A DNA stretch of 39,798 nt from an uncultured Holophagaceae bacterium (GCA_903884655.1 CAISFO010000032.1:1-39798), one strand, 5' to 3'; shown: positions 24,199 through 33,035, counted from the first letter of the stretch. Notes: a model not told the origin generated them from the sequence alone. Program-made: numbers and translations.

Positions 24199-24753
24199 TT
24201 AATACCGGATGTCACGACTTAGGCTCAAATATTTGTTTTGTGCACCTTCAACCCAAGTCAGGTTGACAACGAATTCCTGAGTTTGTGAGAGGGATGCCGG
24301 TGCAGTACCGGCATAGGCACGTCTGGTCCAAGTGGCTGTAAAAACAGTATTCCGTTTGTTAACATCTGGGACCAAAGTGGCCAATCCCGCGATTGGATTA
24401 TTGGAACTGTCAGTGACTTGGACCCCGTCTATATTGAACCCGCCGTATGGCTGGTTTACCAGTGCGGTCGATGGAGATGCGGTAAATACCGCAGTCATCG
24501 CCGGAGTTAACGAATTCGATTTCGCCAAATAGTAGTGCTGCCCCTCCATCTGCGCACGTTGCAGCACAACGTTGGCAATATAGGCTGCGGTCGTCCTGCC
24601 GCGGCCATTGCTGGCTTGCGAAATGGCCATGACTTGCAGGCTGGCGAGTCCCAGCAACCCCACCGAGAGAATGAAGGCGGCCAATAGGAATTCGATCATG
24701 CTGAATCCCATATTGTGTTTTTGATTAAAGTTGTTCTTGAAATCGATGATCAT
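24199..24753 (-). CDS. pilV: PilV-like minor pilin
   Basis: This 184-aa protein has a class III prepilin leader NMG/FSMIEFLLAAFILSVG: G16 at -1, Phe17 at +1, Glu21 at +5. The helix continues GLLGLASLQVMAISQASNGR, as in PilV proteins, where a conserved helix leads to the GRTTAAYIAN segment. The C-terminal part ends FVVNLTWVEGAQNK. The ATG at 24753 overlaps the fimT stop (ATGA); the TTG at 24765 would add four residues but is less likely. Translation coupling with fimT suggests co-assembly. Confidence 0.82.
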   Translation of the reverse strand: MIIDFKNNFNQKHNMGFSMIEFLLAAFILSVGLLGLASLQVMAISQASNGRGRTTAAYIANVVLQRAQMEGQHYYLAKSNSLTPAMTAVFTASPSTALVNQPYGGFNIDGVQVTDSSNNPIAGLATLVPDVNKRNTVFTATWTRRAYAGTAPASLSQTQEFVVNLTWVEGAQNKYLSLSRDIRY

Positions 24754-25430
24754 AATTTCAACCAAGCAGCAGCGGAATTGGAACGGTAATACCTGTAAAT
24801 ATTTCCAGATGAATTCACCAAAATGACCCCGACTGGCCCATCGGAAAGGGCTTGACCACTCTGCGCTGAAACAACTAGCGCGAAACCTTCAGAGTTCGTT
24901 GTTCCATTACTATTGAATAGGAACGGCTTTGTCGAATCAAAGAGACTTTGTGTCCAAATCGAACTCTTGAAAATGTTCGTGCTATTTATTGATGTTGACT
25001 GAAGGTTGGATTTCAGGCTGGTGATGGCAGCACTACCGATCGATGTTGATCCGTCCATATCCACCATGCAGAATCTAGCCACACTTGCATCTGATGCATG
25101 GCTGTATTGCCCCTGAGCTGCTGCCCAGGTCACAGTGAGTGATGAAGAGACCATGGCTGAACCTCCACCCGAGAGTGCAGCCTGGTAGTTCAGGACAGCT
25201 GATGATCCGGTCCCGGAGGGTGTCAATGTGACCGTTTGCCCTGAACCCCGGGCGGTAGTTCGCGCTTCTGCGAGTGCGCCAAATATTCCATTGAGCGCGC
25301 CTTTGACCGCCGGGCCATTCTTGTCGGATTTGTAGCTAAGAACCACGGCTGTAAGAATTCCAAGAATTGCCAGAACCACAAGCAATTCGATCATGGAATA
25401 TCCAGATCTTGGCCAGCGGGCTCGCTGCAT
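24750..25430 (-). CDS. fimT: FimT/GspH-like minor pseudopilin
   Basis: This 226-aa protein has a prepilin leader MQRARWPRSG/YSMIELLVVLAILGIL: G10 at -1 and Glu15 at +5. The region after the helix (GALAEARTTARGSGQTVTL) is the pattern of FimT/GspH proteins, in which A-R-x-x-A and V-T-L recur. The rest is S/T/N-rich with GPVGVILVNSSGNIYRYY near the end. It is first in the operon, behind an AT-rich gap, with AAGGA seven bases before its ATG. Confidence 0.82.
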   Translation of the reverse strand: MQRARWPRSGYSMIELLVVLAILGILTAVVLSYKSDKNGPAVKGALNGIFGALAEARTTARGSGQTVTLTPSGTGSSAVLNYQAALSGGGSAMVSSSLTVTWAAAQGQYSHASDASVARFCMVDMDGSTSIGSAAITSLKSNLQSTSINSTNIFKSSIWTQSLFDSTKPFLFNSNGTTNSEGFALVVSAQSGQALSDGPVGVILVNSSGNIYRYYRSNSAAAWLKL

Positions 25431-25596
25431 AAGTGATCCTTTGAAACAACTGACAGGATGTGAGCCCCACCCCTTGCCAGTTATTATTTTTTTTGTTCTA
25501 TTATTTCTTTATTTACAATACACGGTTAGCCCGATAGCAGAAATGTATTTCAGGATATGTATATTTTTTAGTCGTTTCGTCCCGGCTATGACGTCC
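25431..25596. promoter_or_regulatory. AT-rich leader of the pilus operon
   Basis: This 166-bp gap between the end of priA and the start of fimT is strikingly AT-rich in the middle (25480-25590, with runs TTATTATTTTTTTTG and ATATTTTTTAG) in an otherwise GC-rich region. It should hold the promoter of fimT-pilV-pilW-pilX-pilY1. I could not place a confident -35/-10 pair or a sigma-54 site. A TGGCA/GGGGC pair at 25462-25480 has the wrong spacing. Confidence 0.5.
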
Positions 25597-27867
25597 CTAC
25601 CCAAACTGCACCGGGTCCCGGTCCAGGCTGACCGGGCCGGTGGGATCCAGGGGATGCCGGGCGAGGACTTCGCTGAGGGCGCCGCGGGTGCCTTTCAGGA
25701 GGAGGTGCATGCGCCATTGGTCCCGGATGCGCGGGACGGCGGCCTCGAGGGGCCCGAGGACCCGCAGACCTGGTACCGACAATCGCTGTCGAAAACCGTC
25801 GAGGGCCTCGCGGGCTTCCCGCGGGGTGTCCGCCTCGGCGCGGTAGAGGGACAGCGCCGTGAAGGGCGGGTAGCCCAGACCTTCGCGGAAGGGCAACTCC
25901 GAGGCCGCGAAACCTTCGAAATCCTGGGCCAGGGCATGGACGATGGCCGGATGCTCGGGGGAATAGGTCTGGAGGATCACGCGGCCCGGCAGATCGGCCC
26001 GGCCCGCCCGCCCGGCCACCTGGGTGAGTAATTGAAACGTGTGCTCGGCGGCCCGGAAGTCCGCCACCTTCAGGCCCTGGTCGGCGTTGATGACGCCCAC
26101 CAGGGTGAGGCCCGGCAGGTTGTGGCCCTTGGCCAGCATCTGGGTGCCCACCAGGATGTCCACCTCGCCCTGCTCGGCCGCCAGCAGCCCCGCCTCGAAG
26201 GAGCCGCGGCGCCGGGTGGTATCCCGATCCAGGCGCAGGATCCGGGCTCCCGGGAAGAGCTGGCGCAGGTGCTCCTCGACCTGTTCGGTGCCTTCGCCGA
26301 CCCCGCGCAGGTGGTCGGCGCCACAGTCGGGGCAGGCCTCCGGTGGCACGGTCTCATGGCCGCAGAGGTGGCAGCGCAGGCGGAAGTCGCCGCGATGGTA
26401 GGTGAGGGAGATGGCGCAGTGGGGACAACCCAGGGTCCGGCCGCAGGCCCGGCACATCCAGAAGTTCTCGTAGCCCCTCCGGTTCAGCAGCAGCAGTGAC
26501 TGCTCGCCCCTGGCCAGGGTCTCGGTGAGGGCCTTCAACAAGGGCGGCGCCAGGATGACCTTGCGCCGCATCTGCCGGTAGGCGTCCCGCAGATCCACGA
26601 TCTCGACCCTGGGCAGCGAGATGCCGAGGGGGCGCTCCCGCAGCTGCAGCAGCTGGTAGCGTCCGCTCCGGGCCGCCTGCCAGCTTTCGAGGCTGGGCGT
26701 GGCGCTGCCCAGCACGATGGGGCAGCCCTCGAGCTGGGCGCGCTTGATGGCCAGGTCCCGGGCATGGATGCGCGGGTGCTCTTCCGACTTGTAGGAGCTC
26801 TCGTGCTCCTCGTCCACGATGATGAGCCCGATGTCACGGAGTGGCGCCAGGACGGCATTCCGCACCCCCACGAACAGATCGGCGCCGTTGAAGAGCAGGC
26901 GCACCACGTCACCCTGCTTCTCGCCCACGTTCAGACCCGCGTGCCCCACGGCGATGCGGCCGGGGAAGCGGGCCTCCAGGCGATCCAGCAGCCGGGCCGT
27001 GAGGCCGATCTCGGGCACCAGCCACAGCACCCGCCGCCCCGCCGCCAGCACCCGTTCCGCCAGAGCCAGATACACCTCGGTCTTGCCGGAGCCGGTGACG
27101 CCGTGGAGCAGGTGCACGCCGAAAGTACCCATAGGCACGGCCTCCAGCGCCAGCCGCTGCTCCTGGTTCAACGTGACGGTGCGGTCCACACCCGCCTCGC
27201 GCCGCTGGCCCAGCAGGTCCACCCGCTTCATGCGAGTCACGAGGCCACGTTTCTCCAAGGTGCCCAGCACGGAGGCACCTACCCCCGCCGACTCCAGCAG
27301 CTCCGGCTCCATGAGCGCTCCACCGGAATCTTCAAGGATCAGCAGCACCTTCGCCTGGGATGGGGTCACCCTCGGCGGATGGGGCGCGCCCGTGAGTCGG
27401 ACTTCGGTGAAGCCTGAGCCGCGCAGGGCGGTGCGATGCAGCAGGGTGGGCAGGATGGAGGGATCTTGGTGCCAGGCCTCGCCCAGATCCGCAAGCGCAC
27501 CCCAGGCGCCGCGCTCGCGGTGAAAGGACAACCGCTGTCCATCCTCGTCTGCCTCCCAGTGGGGAAGCAGGGCCTGGGGCAGGCTCAGCGGTAGCAGGTG
27601 GGCCTCCAGACAGCCGTAGTAGCGGGCGGCGAAGGCATGGAGCTCCCGCAGCTTCGCGGGCAGCAGGGGAAAGGGATCCAGCACGCCTTCGATGGGCCGC
27701 AGCTTGGCCGCGGGTGGTTCGGGTTCGGGCCCCATGGCCAGGCCCACCGCCTGGCTGTTCCGCACCTTCACCCGTACCCGCACACCCACCGGCAGCCCCT
27801 CGGGTGCCAGGTAGGTCAGGGGCGGCAGGGGGCGGTTCAGCTGGATGCGCGTGGGGGCAAGGTTCAT
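25597..27867 (-). CDS. priA: Primosomal replication restart helicase PriA
   Basis: PriA reloads the replisome at stalled forks. The 756-aa protein has the N-terminal DNA-binding region (RVRVKVRNSQAVGLA), Walker A GVTGSGKT (256-263), DEEH box (352-355, VDEEHESSYK), GSATPS, and a zinc-binding block with CRACG, CPHC, CHLCG and CPDC. Helicase motifs GTQMLAKGH and QVAGRAGRA follow, and the C-terminal domain is intact. Its ATG (27867) is only 24 nt from the divergent tsaD start, so both promoters must overlap each other's 5' regions. Confidence 0.97.
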   Translation of the reverse strand: MNLAPTRIQLNRPLPPLTYLAPEGLPVGVRVRVKVRNSQAVGLAMGPEPEPPAAKLRPIEGVLDPFPLLPAKLRELHAFAARYYGCLEAHLLPLSLPQALLPHWEADEDGQRLSFHRERGAWGALADLGEAWHQDPSILPTLLHRTALRGSGFTEVRLTGAPHPPRVTPSQAKVLLILEDSGGALMEPELLESAGVGASVLGTLEKRGLVTRMKRVDLLGQRREAGVDRTVTLNQEQRLALEAVPMGTFGVHLLHGVTGSGKTEVYLALAERVLAAGRRVLWLVPEIGLTARLLDRLEARFPGRIAVGHAGLNVGEKQGDVVRLLFNGADLFVGVRNAVLAPLRDIGLIIVDEEHESSYKSEEHPRIHARDLAIKRAQLEGCPIVLGSATPSLESWQAARSGRYQLLQLRERPLGISLPRVEIVDLRDAYRQMRRKVILAPPLLKALTETLARGEQSLLLLNRRGYENFWMCRACGRTLGCPHCAISLTYHRGDFRLRCHLCGHETVPPEACPDCGADHLRGVGEGTEQVEEHLRQLFPGARILRLDRDTTRRRGSFEAGLLAAEQGEVDILVGTQMLAKGHNLPGLTLVGVINADQGLKVADFRAAEHTFQLLTQVAGRAGRADLPGRVILQTYSPEHPAIVHALAQDFEGFAASELPFREGLGYPPFTALSLYRAEADTPREAREALDGFRQRLSVPGLRVLGPLEAAVPRIRDQWRMHLLLKGTRGALSEVLARHPLDPTGPVSLDRDPVQFG

Positions 27868-27891
27868 GAAGGGTCAGGATACACTTGGCAG

Positions 27892-28914
27892 ATGCTGGTC
27901 CTGGGCCTGGAATCCTCCTGCGACGACTGCTCCGCCGCCGTGGTGGAGGAGACACCTGCCGGTCCCGTCCTGCGCTCCCTGGTGCGGGAAAGCCAGGACG
28001 CCATCCATGGCCCCTTCGGCGGCGTCGTGCCCGAGTTGGCCGCCCGTGAACACCTGCTGCAGGCCCGCGCGGTCATGGCCGGGGCCCTGGCCCAGGCCGG
28101 CATCGGTCTGGCGGATCTGGACCGCATCGCCGTGACTCAAGGGCCCGGCCTGGTGGGCAGCCTGCTGGCCACCTTCAGTGCGAGCAAGGCCGTGGCTTGG
28201 CGCCAGCACATTCCCTGGGTGGGGGTCCACCACCTGCTGGGCCACCTCAACGCCGCCCGGTTCGTCGCGCCGGACCTGCCCTTCCCGGCCCTCGTGCTGC
28301 TGGTCTCCGGCGGCCATACCCATTTGTACCTCGCGAAGGACTGGACCTCGCTGCAGCTGCTCCAGAAGACCCGCGACGATGCCGCCGGGGAGGCCTTCGA
28401 CAAGACCGCCCGCATGCTGAACCTGGGCTACCCTGGTGGCCCCCTGGTGGATGCCTGCGCCCAGACGGCACTCAAGGGCGCCGAGCGGTTCACGCCGCCG
28501 AAATTCAGGGATGGCAAGGCCTCCTGGAGTTTTTCCGGTCTGAAAACCGGCGTCAAGCTGCGGATCGAGCGGAATCCGCGCCTGGCGGAAGCCGGACCGG
28601 CCGATCCCGAAGTGCAGGCCCTTTGCCTCGCCCTCCAGGAGGCCATCGCCACCTGGCTGCTCAAACCCGTTCCCGAGTGGGCGGAATCTCAAGGTGCCCA
28701 GAGCCTCGTGATCAGTGGCGGCGTCGCCTGCAACTCCAGACTGCGGACCGATGCCGCCACCCTGGCCGCCAGGATCGGTCTGGTCCTGGCCATCCCCGAG
28801 CCCCGCCTCTGCACCGACAACGGCGCCATGATCGCCGCCGCGGGCGCGCTGCTGGAACCCGAGGTGAACCCTTGGAGCCAGAACGCCGACGCGGATTTGA
28901 AACTGGGAGCCTGA
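27892..28914 (+). CDS. tsaD: tRNA N6-threonylcarbamoyladenosine transferase subunit TsaD
   Basis: TsaD with TsaB, TsaE and TsaC makes the t6A37 modification on ANN-decoding tRNAs. The 340-aa protein starts MLVLGLESSCDDCSAAVVEE and has the metal-binding HHLLGH (H114 and H118), LLVSGGHTHLYL, DDAAGEAFDKTARMLNLGYP, SFSGLKTGV and the C-terminal LCTDNGAMIAAAG. All are canonical. The frame extends upstream to 27598, but that part is antisense to priA, and the ATG at 27892 gives the standard N-terminus. The ribosome site is weak. gatC follows after 1 nt. Confidence 0.97.
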   Translation: MLVLGLESSCDDCSAAVVEETPAGPVLRSLVRESQDAIHGPFGGVVPELAAREHLLQARAVMAGALAQAGIGLADLDRIAVTQGPGLVGSLLATFSASKAVAWRQHIPWVGVHHLLGHLNAARFVAPDLPFPALVLLVSGGHTHLYLAKDWTSLQLLQKTRDDAAGEAFDKTARMLNLGYPGGPLVDACAQTALKGAERFTPPKFRDGKASWSFSGLKTGVKLRIERNPRLAEAGPADPEVQALCLALQEAIATWLLKPVPEWAESQGAQSLVISGGVACNSRLRTDAATLAARIGLVLAIPEPRLCTDNGAMIAAAGALLEPEVNPWSQNADADLKLGA

Positions 28915-28915
28915 G

Positions 28916-29200
28916 ATGGAAGTGACCCGAGAGGATGTCCTGCGCTGCGCGGCCCTGGCCCACTTGAGCCTGCGGGAAGAGGAGATCGAGCCCATGCGGC
29001 TGGCCATGACGCAGATGCTTACCCATGCCGCCAGCCTCGACGAGCTGCCCCTGGACGAGGTCGAGCCCATGCTCGCCGGCCTGGGCCGTCCCCTGCCCCG
29101 CCGCGAGGATGTGCCCCGCGACACCTTCACCCAGGCCGAAGCCCTGGCCAACGCACCCACCCAGGACCGGGGCTATTTCGTGGTGCCGAAGGTGCTGTAA
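28916..29200 (+). CDS. gatC: Glutamyl-tRNA(Gln)/aspartyl-tRNA(Asn) amidotransferase subunit C
   Basis: GatC stabilises the GatA-GatB pair of the amidotransferase that converts misacylated Glu-tRNA(Gln) or Asp-tRNA(Asn). The 94-aa protein matches in size and pattern: VTREDVLRCAALAHLSLREE at the N-terminus, then MTQMLTHAASLDELPLDEV, and the C-terminal DRGYFVVPKVL (usually xxFxVPxVL). The ATG is 1 nt after the tsaD stop. GatA and GatB are not in this window. A bidirectional terminator follows directly. Confidence 0.94.
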   Translation: MEVTREDVLRCAALAHLSLREEEIEPMRLAMTQMLTHAASLDELPLDEVEPMLAGLGRPLPRREDVPRDTFTQAEALANAPTQDRGYFVVPKVL

Positions 29201-29236
29201 AAAAAAGTAGCGGCCCCCGGGAGGGCCGCTTTGTCT
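29199..29236. terminator. Bidirectional intrinsic terminator
   Basis: An 8-bp perfect stem AGCGGCCC/GGGCCGCT (29209-29216 and 29223-29230) with a 6-nt loop lies between the convergent gatC and TonB-receptor genes. On the plus strand TTGTCTT follows; on the minus strand ACTTTTTTTT follows, a strong T tract. The A8 run on the plus side overlaps the gatC stop codon. It should end the minus-strand receptor transcript efficiently and the gatC transcript moderately. Confidence 0.85.
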
Positions 29237-29251
29237 TGTCATGCTGTTGGT

Positions 29252-32041
29252 TCAGAAGCTCAACCGGACTCCAAGTCGGATGGACCTGGGCAGCTGATAG
29301 GCGACGGGGTTCTTGAAAGTCGGGTTCGCCTCGAGCACCGAGCCATTCACGCGATCGAACCGCTGGTCGACCGCGGTGGTCGTCTGAGCATCCAGAACAT
29401 TGGTGATATCCAACATGGCCCGCAGCGTCACCAACTTGGAAATGGACTTGGTGTACACCAGATTCAGATCGAGCTGGGTGGTATCCGGGGTCCTTCCCTG
29501 GGAACCACGGGGGAAATGAAAGAGCTCCCAGCGTCCGGTGTAGAAGTAGGGATCGAGATCTGAGGCACCCATGGCCGAGATGGGGGTTCCGGAAAGGTAG
29601 AAGGCAGAGGCACCAATGCTCAGCCCCCACTCGGGAAACTCATAGGATCCGTTGGCCTTGAGCTGGTGCTTCCGATCCCCGCTCAAGGGGCCATAGCTGT
29701 TGACGGTGAAGGCCAAGAGATCGAAGGCCGCCGTGATGTTCGGATCCAGCTGGCCCGCGCCGTTGACCGATCCGACTCCACCGAACCCGCCTTCGTAGTT
29801 GCCCACCGATTCGCTCCACAGGTACGAAACCGAGTAGGTGTAGTGATCAGCCATCTTCCGCTGGAAGGAGAACTCGACTCCCTTGTAGTCCCGCACGGCC
29901 TTGGGGTACTGCATTCCCACGTCATGGCTCATGCCTGGATTGACGATGTTGTAGTTTCCCACCGGACTGGTGTTGTCGAGGCTGTCCTCGATGACCCGGC
30001 CGAAATAGCTCCGGATGTACTTGGCGCCCAGGACAAATTTATCGCCCAGGGTGGTTTCCACGCCGAGGATGCACTGGTCGGTGTACTCACCCTTCACGTC
30101 CCGATCCACGGGTTCCGGTCCGCCGTGAATGACTGGATTGGAAATGGGGTTGCTGGCCGAGGTCGAGGGTGTGGGTACCAGACTGGTCGGGTCCGTGTTG
30201 AAAACATCCGGATTGCGCTCAAGATTGAAAGACCGCAGGACCAGGTCCATGGGCAGCTGCTCATAGAAGCGGCTCAGGCTCAGGTAGATCTTGTCCTGGC
30301 CTTTGCCCTTCCAGTCATAGACGAGCCCCAACCTGGGCGCCCACTCGTTCTTCAGGGAGAGGGCCGTCTGGCCGAGGTTGTTGATGATGTCGGTCTTGTC
30401 ATTGCGAATGCCCACATTGATCGTCAGCTTGGACGTAGGGGAGTACTTGTCCTGGATGTAGAAGGCCTGGCTGTTGTGCTGGGAATGGGGCGAGTAGGTC
30501 ACCGCAGGGGCATTCCATTCGGACAAGACGAAAGACCCGCTGGACAGACCGTCATTGGCATTGCCCGTCGTCCAGTAGTAGTGGTCATAGTTCGTGACAC
30601 CGCCGGTCGTACCGTTGTTGTAGACAAGCTGGCCACCGGAGAAATTCCGGCTGGCATCCGCCACGTCCTTCTGGAGATCGAACCCGGCCTTGAGCTCGTG
30701 GTGTCCGCCCAGGTCGAACATCTTGGTGATGCTGCCCGAGTAGTTGTCCCGGGTGAAGTCCTTGACATCCCAGCGACCGAAGCCACCGCTCTGGCTGGAG
30801 TCGGCACTGTTGATGTACTGAATCTGATTGGCCCCGATGCCACCGAGGGTGGTATTGGTCTCGCGGTGCTTGCTGGCCTGGAGTTGGCCGAACCAGGAAT
30901 CACCCACCACTTCGTACCGCAGACTCAGATCCGTTCCGCCGATCTTCGTTGTGCCATCCCAGGTGGGTCGGGGGCCCATGGGAGATTTCACGGCCCCGCT
31001 ATCCTTCTCCGGGTCGCCGATGAAGGACGCCACGAGCGTATGTCCAGGAGCGAGGAGCCACGTGAGCTTGCCAGAAAAGAGGTCCGTGGTCTGGTCCAGG
31101 GGTGCGATCAATCCCTTGGCTGGACCCGTCTGCACCTGGTTGTCTTCGGAGTGGTTCTTGCGGTCATAGGCCACAAAGAACCAGAGCTTGTCCTTGACAA
31201 TGTACCCACCAACATCGAATCCATAGTCTGCGGTCCGATACCCCACAGGGAGCGGCTGGAACGCGCCACCGCCAAGGGTCTGGCCCGCGTGCTTGTTCGA
31301 GGCCTGCAGCCCCTTGCTCTCCAGGTAGTAGAAGAGGTCGCCGGTGAACTCGTTGCCACCACTCTTGGTGATCACATTGATGATGCCGCCGGTGGCCTTC
31401 CCATACTCGGCTTCATAGCCACCCGTCTTCACCTGGAATTCCTTCACGAATTCCATGGGGATCTTCTTGCCCTGCTTGCCGAATTCCACATTGGTCGTGT
31501 TGATGCCGTCCACCACCCAGTTGTTCTCCACACCCGAGGCACCATAGATCTTCAAGCCAGTGGTGTCCTGGGTCACACCAGGGGCCAGGGTCGCGATCGT
31601 CCCATAATCCCTCGCCATGGGAAGCACGCCAATGGTCTCACTGGTGTAGTTCATCCCTGCGGTCGTGCCCTGGGTGTCCACCGTGGTCGCCAGATCCTGG
31701 ACCTCCACCACCGCTGCGGCGATGGGTGCCATGCTCAGGTTCAGCGAGGCCGTCTTGTCCAGCCCCACCAGGACCTGGGCCTTGACGGTGTTGAGCCCCT
31801 CCTTGGTCACGGTGAGGAGACAGGGTCCCGGGGGCAGCAGTCCGAACCGGAATGCTCCCGTTTCGTCCGTTGTGGTAGTGCGTCCACCTTGAAGGCCCGC
31901 TCCGGTAATGACGACCTTGGCTCCAGCGATGGACCTCCCCTTGGAATCAGAGACCTGGCCCTGCAGGGCCCCCGTGGTCTGGGCCGACAGCACGGCGCCG
32001 GACACAAGCAGCAAAGACAAAAATCGCAAGCGACGGCTCAT
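29252..32041 (-). CDS. TonB-dependent receptor with carboxypeptidase-regulatory-like domain
   Basis: This 929-aa outer membrane protein has a signal peptide (MSRRLRFLSLLLVSGAVLSA), a CarboxypepD_reg-like Ig domain (TGALQGQVSDSKGRSIAGAK to about residue 110), a plug domain (IYGASGVENNWVVDGINT, then VKEFQVKTGGYEAEYGKATG and GIINVITKSGGNEF), then a long barrel ending IRLGVRLSF with terminal Phe. This architecture is the large acidobacterial Oar-like receptor family, for which the transported substrate is mostly unknown. The ATG at 32041 is chosen over an upstream in-frame start at 32104 because it opens the signal peptide and follows a GGGAG site. It stands alone between two terminators. Confidence 0.9.
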   Translation of the reverse strand: MSRRLRFLSLLLVSGAVLSAQTTGALQGQVSDSKGRSIAGAKVVITGAGLQGGRTTTTDETGAFRFGLLPPGPCLLTVTKEGLNTVKAQVLVGLDKTASLNLSMAPIAAAVVEVQDLATTVDTQGTTAGMNYTSETIGVLPMARDYGTIATLAPGVTQDTTGLKIYGASGVENNWVVDGINTTNVEFGKQGKKIPMEFVKEFQVKTGGYEAEYGKATGGIINVITKSGGNEFTGDLFYYLESKGLQASNKHAGQTLGGGAFQPLPVGYRTADYGFDVGGYIVKDKLWFFVAYDRKNHSEDNQVQTGPAKGLIAPLDQTTDLFSGKLTWLLAPGHTLVASFIGDPEKDSGAVKSPMGPRPTWDGTTKIGGTDLSLRYEVVGDSWFGQLQASKHRETNTTLGGIGANQIQYINSADSSQSGGFGRWDVKDFTRDNYSGSITKMFDLGGHHELKAGFDLQKDVADASRNFSGGQLVYNNGTTGGVTNYDHYYWTTGNANDGLSSGSFVLSEWNAPAVTYSPHSQHNSQAFYIQDKYSPTSKLTINVGIRNDKTDIINNLGQTALSLKNEWAPRLGLVYDWKGKGQDKIYLSLSRFYEQLPMDLVLRSFNLERNPDVFNTDPTSLVPTPSTSASNPISNPVIHGGPEPVDRDVKGEYTDQCILGVETTLGDKFVLGAKYIRSYFGRVIEDSLDNTSPVGNYNIVNPGMSHDVGMQYPKAVRDYKGVEFSFQRKMADHYTYSVSYLWSESVGNYEGGFGGVGSVNGAGQLDPNITAAFDLLAFTVNSYGPLSGDRKHQLKANGSYEFPEWGLSIGASAFYLSGTPISAMGASDLDPYFYTGRWELFHFPRGSQGRTPDTTQLDLNLVYTKSISKLVTLRAMLDITNVLDAQTTTAVDQRFDRVNGSVLEANPTFKNPVAYQLPRSIRLGVRLSF

Positions 32042-32298
32042 GTCGGCCGCTCCCAAGGAATGGCCACCAACGGATGGCCAAATGGAAAGAGAGGAAGATG
32101 ACAAATGATGATCAGGACAGGGACTTAATCAATGAAAAAATCCGAAGTGGAATATCGCGATGGTTGCATCATCAATTTTCCGCTTTGCCTAACCAGCTTT
32201 CGTATCTTAGAGTTAATCGTGCTCATTTTGGGATGCATGTTTTGACAATCTGGGGAGCAACAGGCACACCGCGATGATCATTCCTGTGGACTGAAGTG
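32042..32298. other. Intergenic leader of the TonB receptor gene
   Basis: About 257 bases of lower-GC DNA upstream of the receptor hold no convincing gene. An open frame on the + strand (about 32074-32277) has no good ribosome binding site and no recognisable motif. The receptor promoter must lie here, but no -35/-10 pair stands out. It has no visible repeat, tRNA or riboswitch-like structure. Confidence 0.5.
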
Positions 32299-32338
32299 GA
32301 AAGACCCGTCCTGGCTTCAGCCAGAACCCCGGGTCTCA
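32299..32338 (-). terminator. Likely terminator of the CxxC membrane protein gene
   Basis: A long hairpin with outer stem AGACCCG/CGGGTCT (32302-32308 and 32330-32336) and inner stem CTGGC/GCCAG (32311-32315, 32320-32324) is followed on the minus strand by TTTCC. It lies about 53 nt after the stop of the minus-strand gene at 32391. The T tract is short. Confidence 0.5.
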
Positions 32339-32390
32339 GGGCCAGCGCCCGACAAGGTTCCGGCCTTTGCAAAGCTGGAGGTTGGATCGC

Positions 32391-32966
32391 CTACCAATCC
32401 CCGCCGGAATCGCCACCGCCAGAATCGCCGCCGCCGGAGTCACCCCAGTCGCTGGAGTTGGATTCGCCCCAGTCGCTGGAGGAACCACCCTCAGAGGAGC
32501 CTCCGGTCCAGCCGTCCTCACCCGAACGGTCATGGTGATGGTGCTCGCCGCCCATCATGCTGCCGATCATCATGCCCGTGAGCAGGCCGCCCATGCCGCC
32601 ACCGGGCTGGCCGTAGCCGCCCTGCTGCATGGGCATGGAGCCCTGCATGGGGCCATCGAGGCCCAGCTGCCGGCGGGCCGAAGGAGGCAGCTCCTCGTCC
32701 TTGAGGTTCTGGACCCCGGCCACGGCACTGCAGTAGCCGCAGGACCACTTCACGGAACGAAGCCCATCCCATTCCTGCTTCATCTTGTCTCCGGAGGCGC
32801 CGCAGGTTGGGCATTTGGGATAGGGACAGGCAAAGGTGTGGGGTTCCAGCGGCCCGGTGGGCAGGGCCCGGCGGGCGGCGCCCAGCTGTTCGGGCTGGTC
32901 CTGGCGTCCGCGCAGGATGAAATACAGCACGGCTCCGATGACGAGAAGGACGATGAGGGTGGTCAT
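32391..32966 (-). CDS. Small membrane-anchored CxxC protein with Gly/Ser/Asp/Trp tail
   Basis: I do not recognise this 191-aa protein. It starts with one transmembrane helix (MTTLIVLLVIGAVLYFILRG). A middle region has two cysteine pairs, CPTCG and CGYC, plus an earlier single C (FACPYPKC), suggesting a zinc-ribbon fold. Then comes a glycine- and methionine-rich part with GGLLTGMMIGSMMGG and HHHH. The final 30 residues are low-complexity, repeating SSDWG and GGGDSGG units. The ATG at 32966 has an AGGAG site; a longer in-frame start to 33383 would be antisense to anmK. It is divergent from anmK. Confidence 0.75.
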   Translation of the reverse strand: MTTLIVLLVIGAVLYFILRGRQDQPEQLGAARRALPTGPLEPHTFACPYPKCPTCGASGDKMKQEWDGLRSVKWSCGYCSAVAGVQNLKDEELPPSARRQLGLDGPMQGSMPMQQGGYGQPGGGMGGLLTGMMIGSMMGGEHHHHDRSGEDGWTGGSSEGGSSSDWGESNSSDWGDSGGGDSGGGDSGGDW

Positions 32967-33035
32967 GGGGACTCCTGACGCCCAAAGGGTATCCGGAACC
33001 GATGCCCACCGGTACTTCCTGGCATCATCGACTGC

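Noticed and set aside
25462..25480. TGGCA and GGGGC pair on the minus strand as a sigma-54 promoter for the pilus operon
   Set aside because: The spacing between the GG and GC elements is one base too long and the -12 element lacks TTGC.
27598..27891. N-terminal extension of the tsaD frame
   Set aside because: It is antisense to the start of priA, and TsaD proteins begin at the MLVLGLESSCD-type motif.
29666..32101. Long 811-aa open frame on the + strand
   Set aside because: It is antisense to the TonB-dependent receptor and shows the H/V/G/L-rich composition of a shadow frame.
32086..32277. Small + strand open frame upstream of the TonB receptor
   Set aside because: No ribosome binding site, no recognisable motif, and it lies in the expected promoter region of the receptor.
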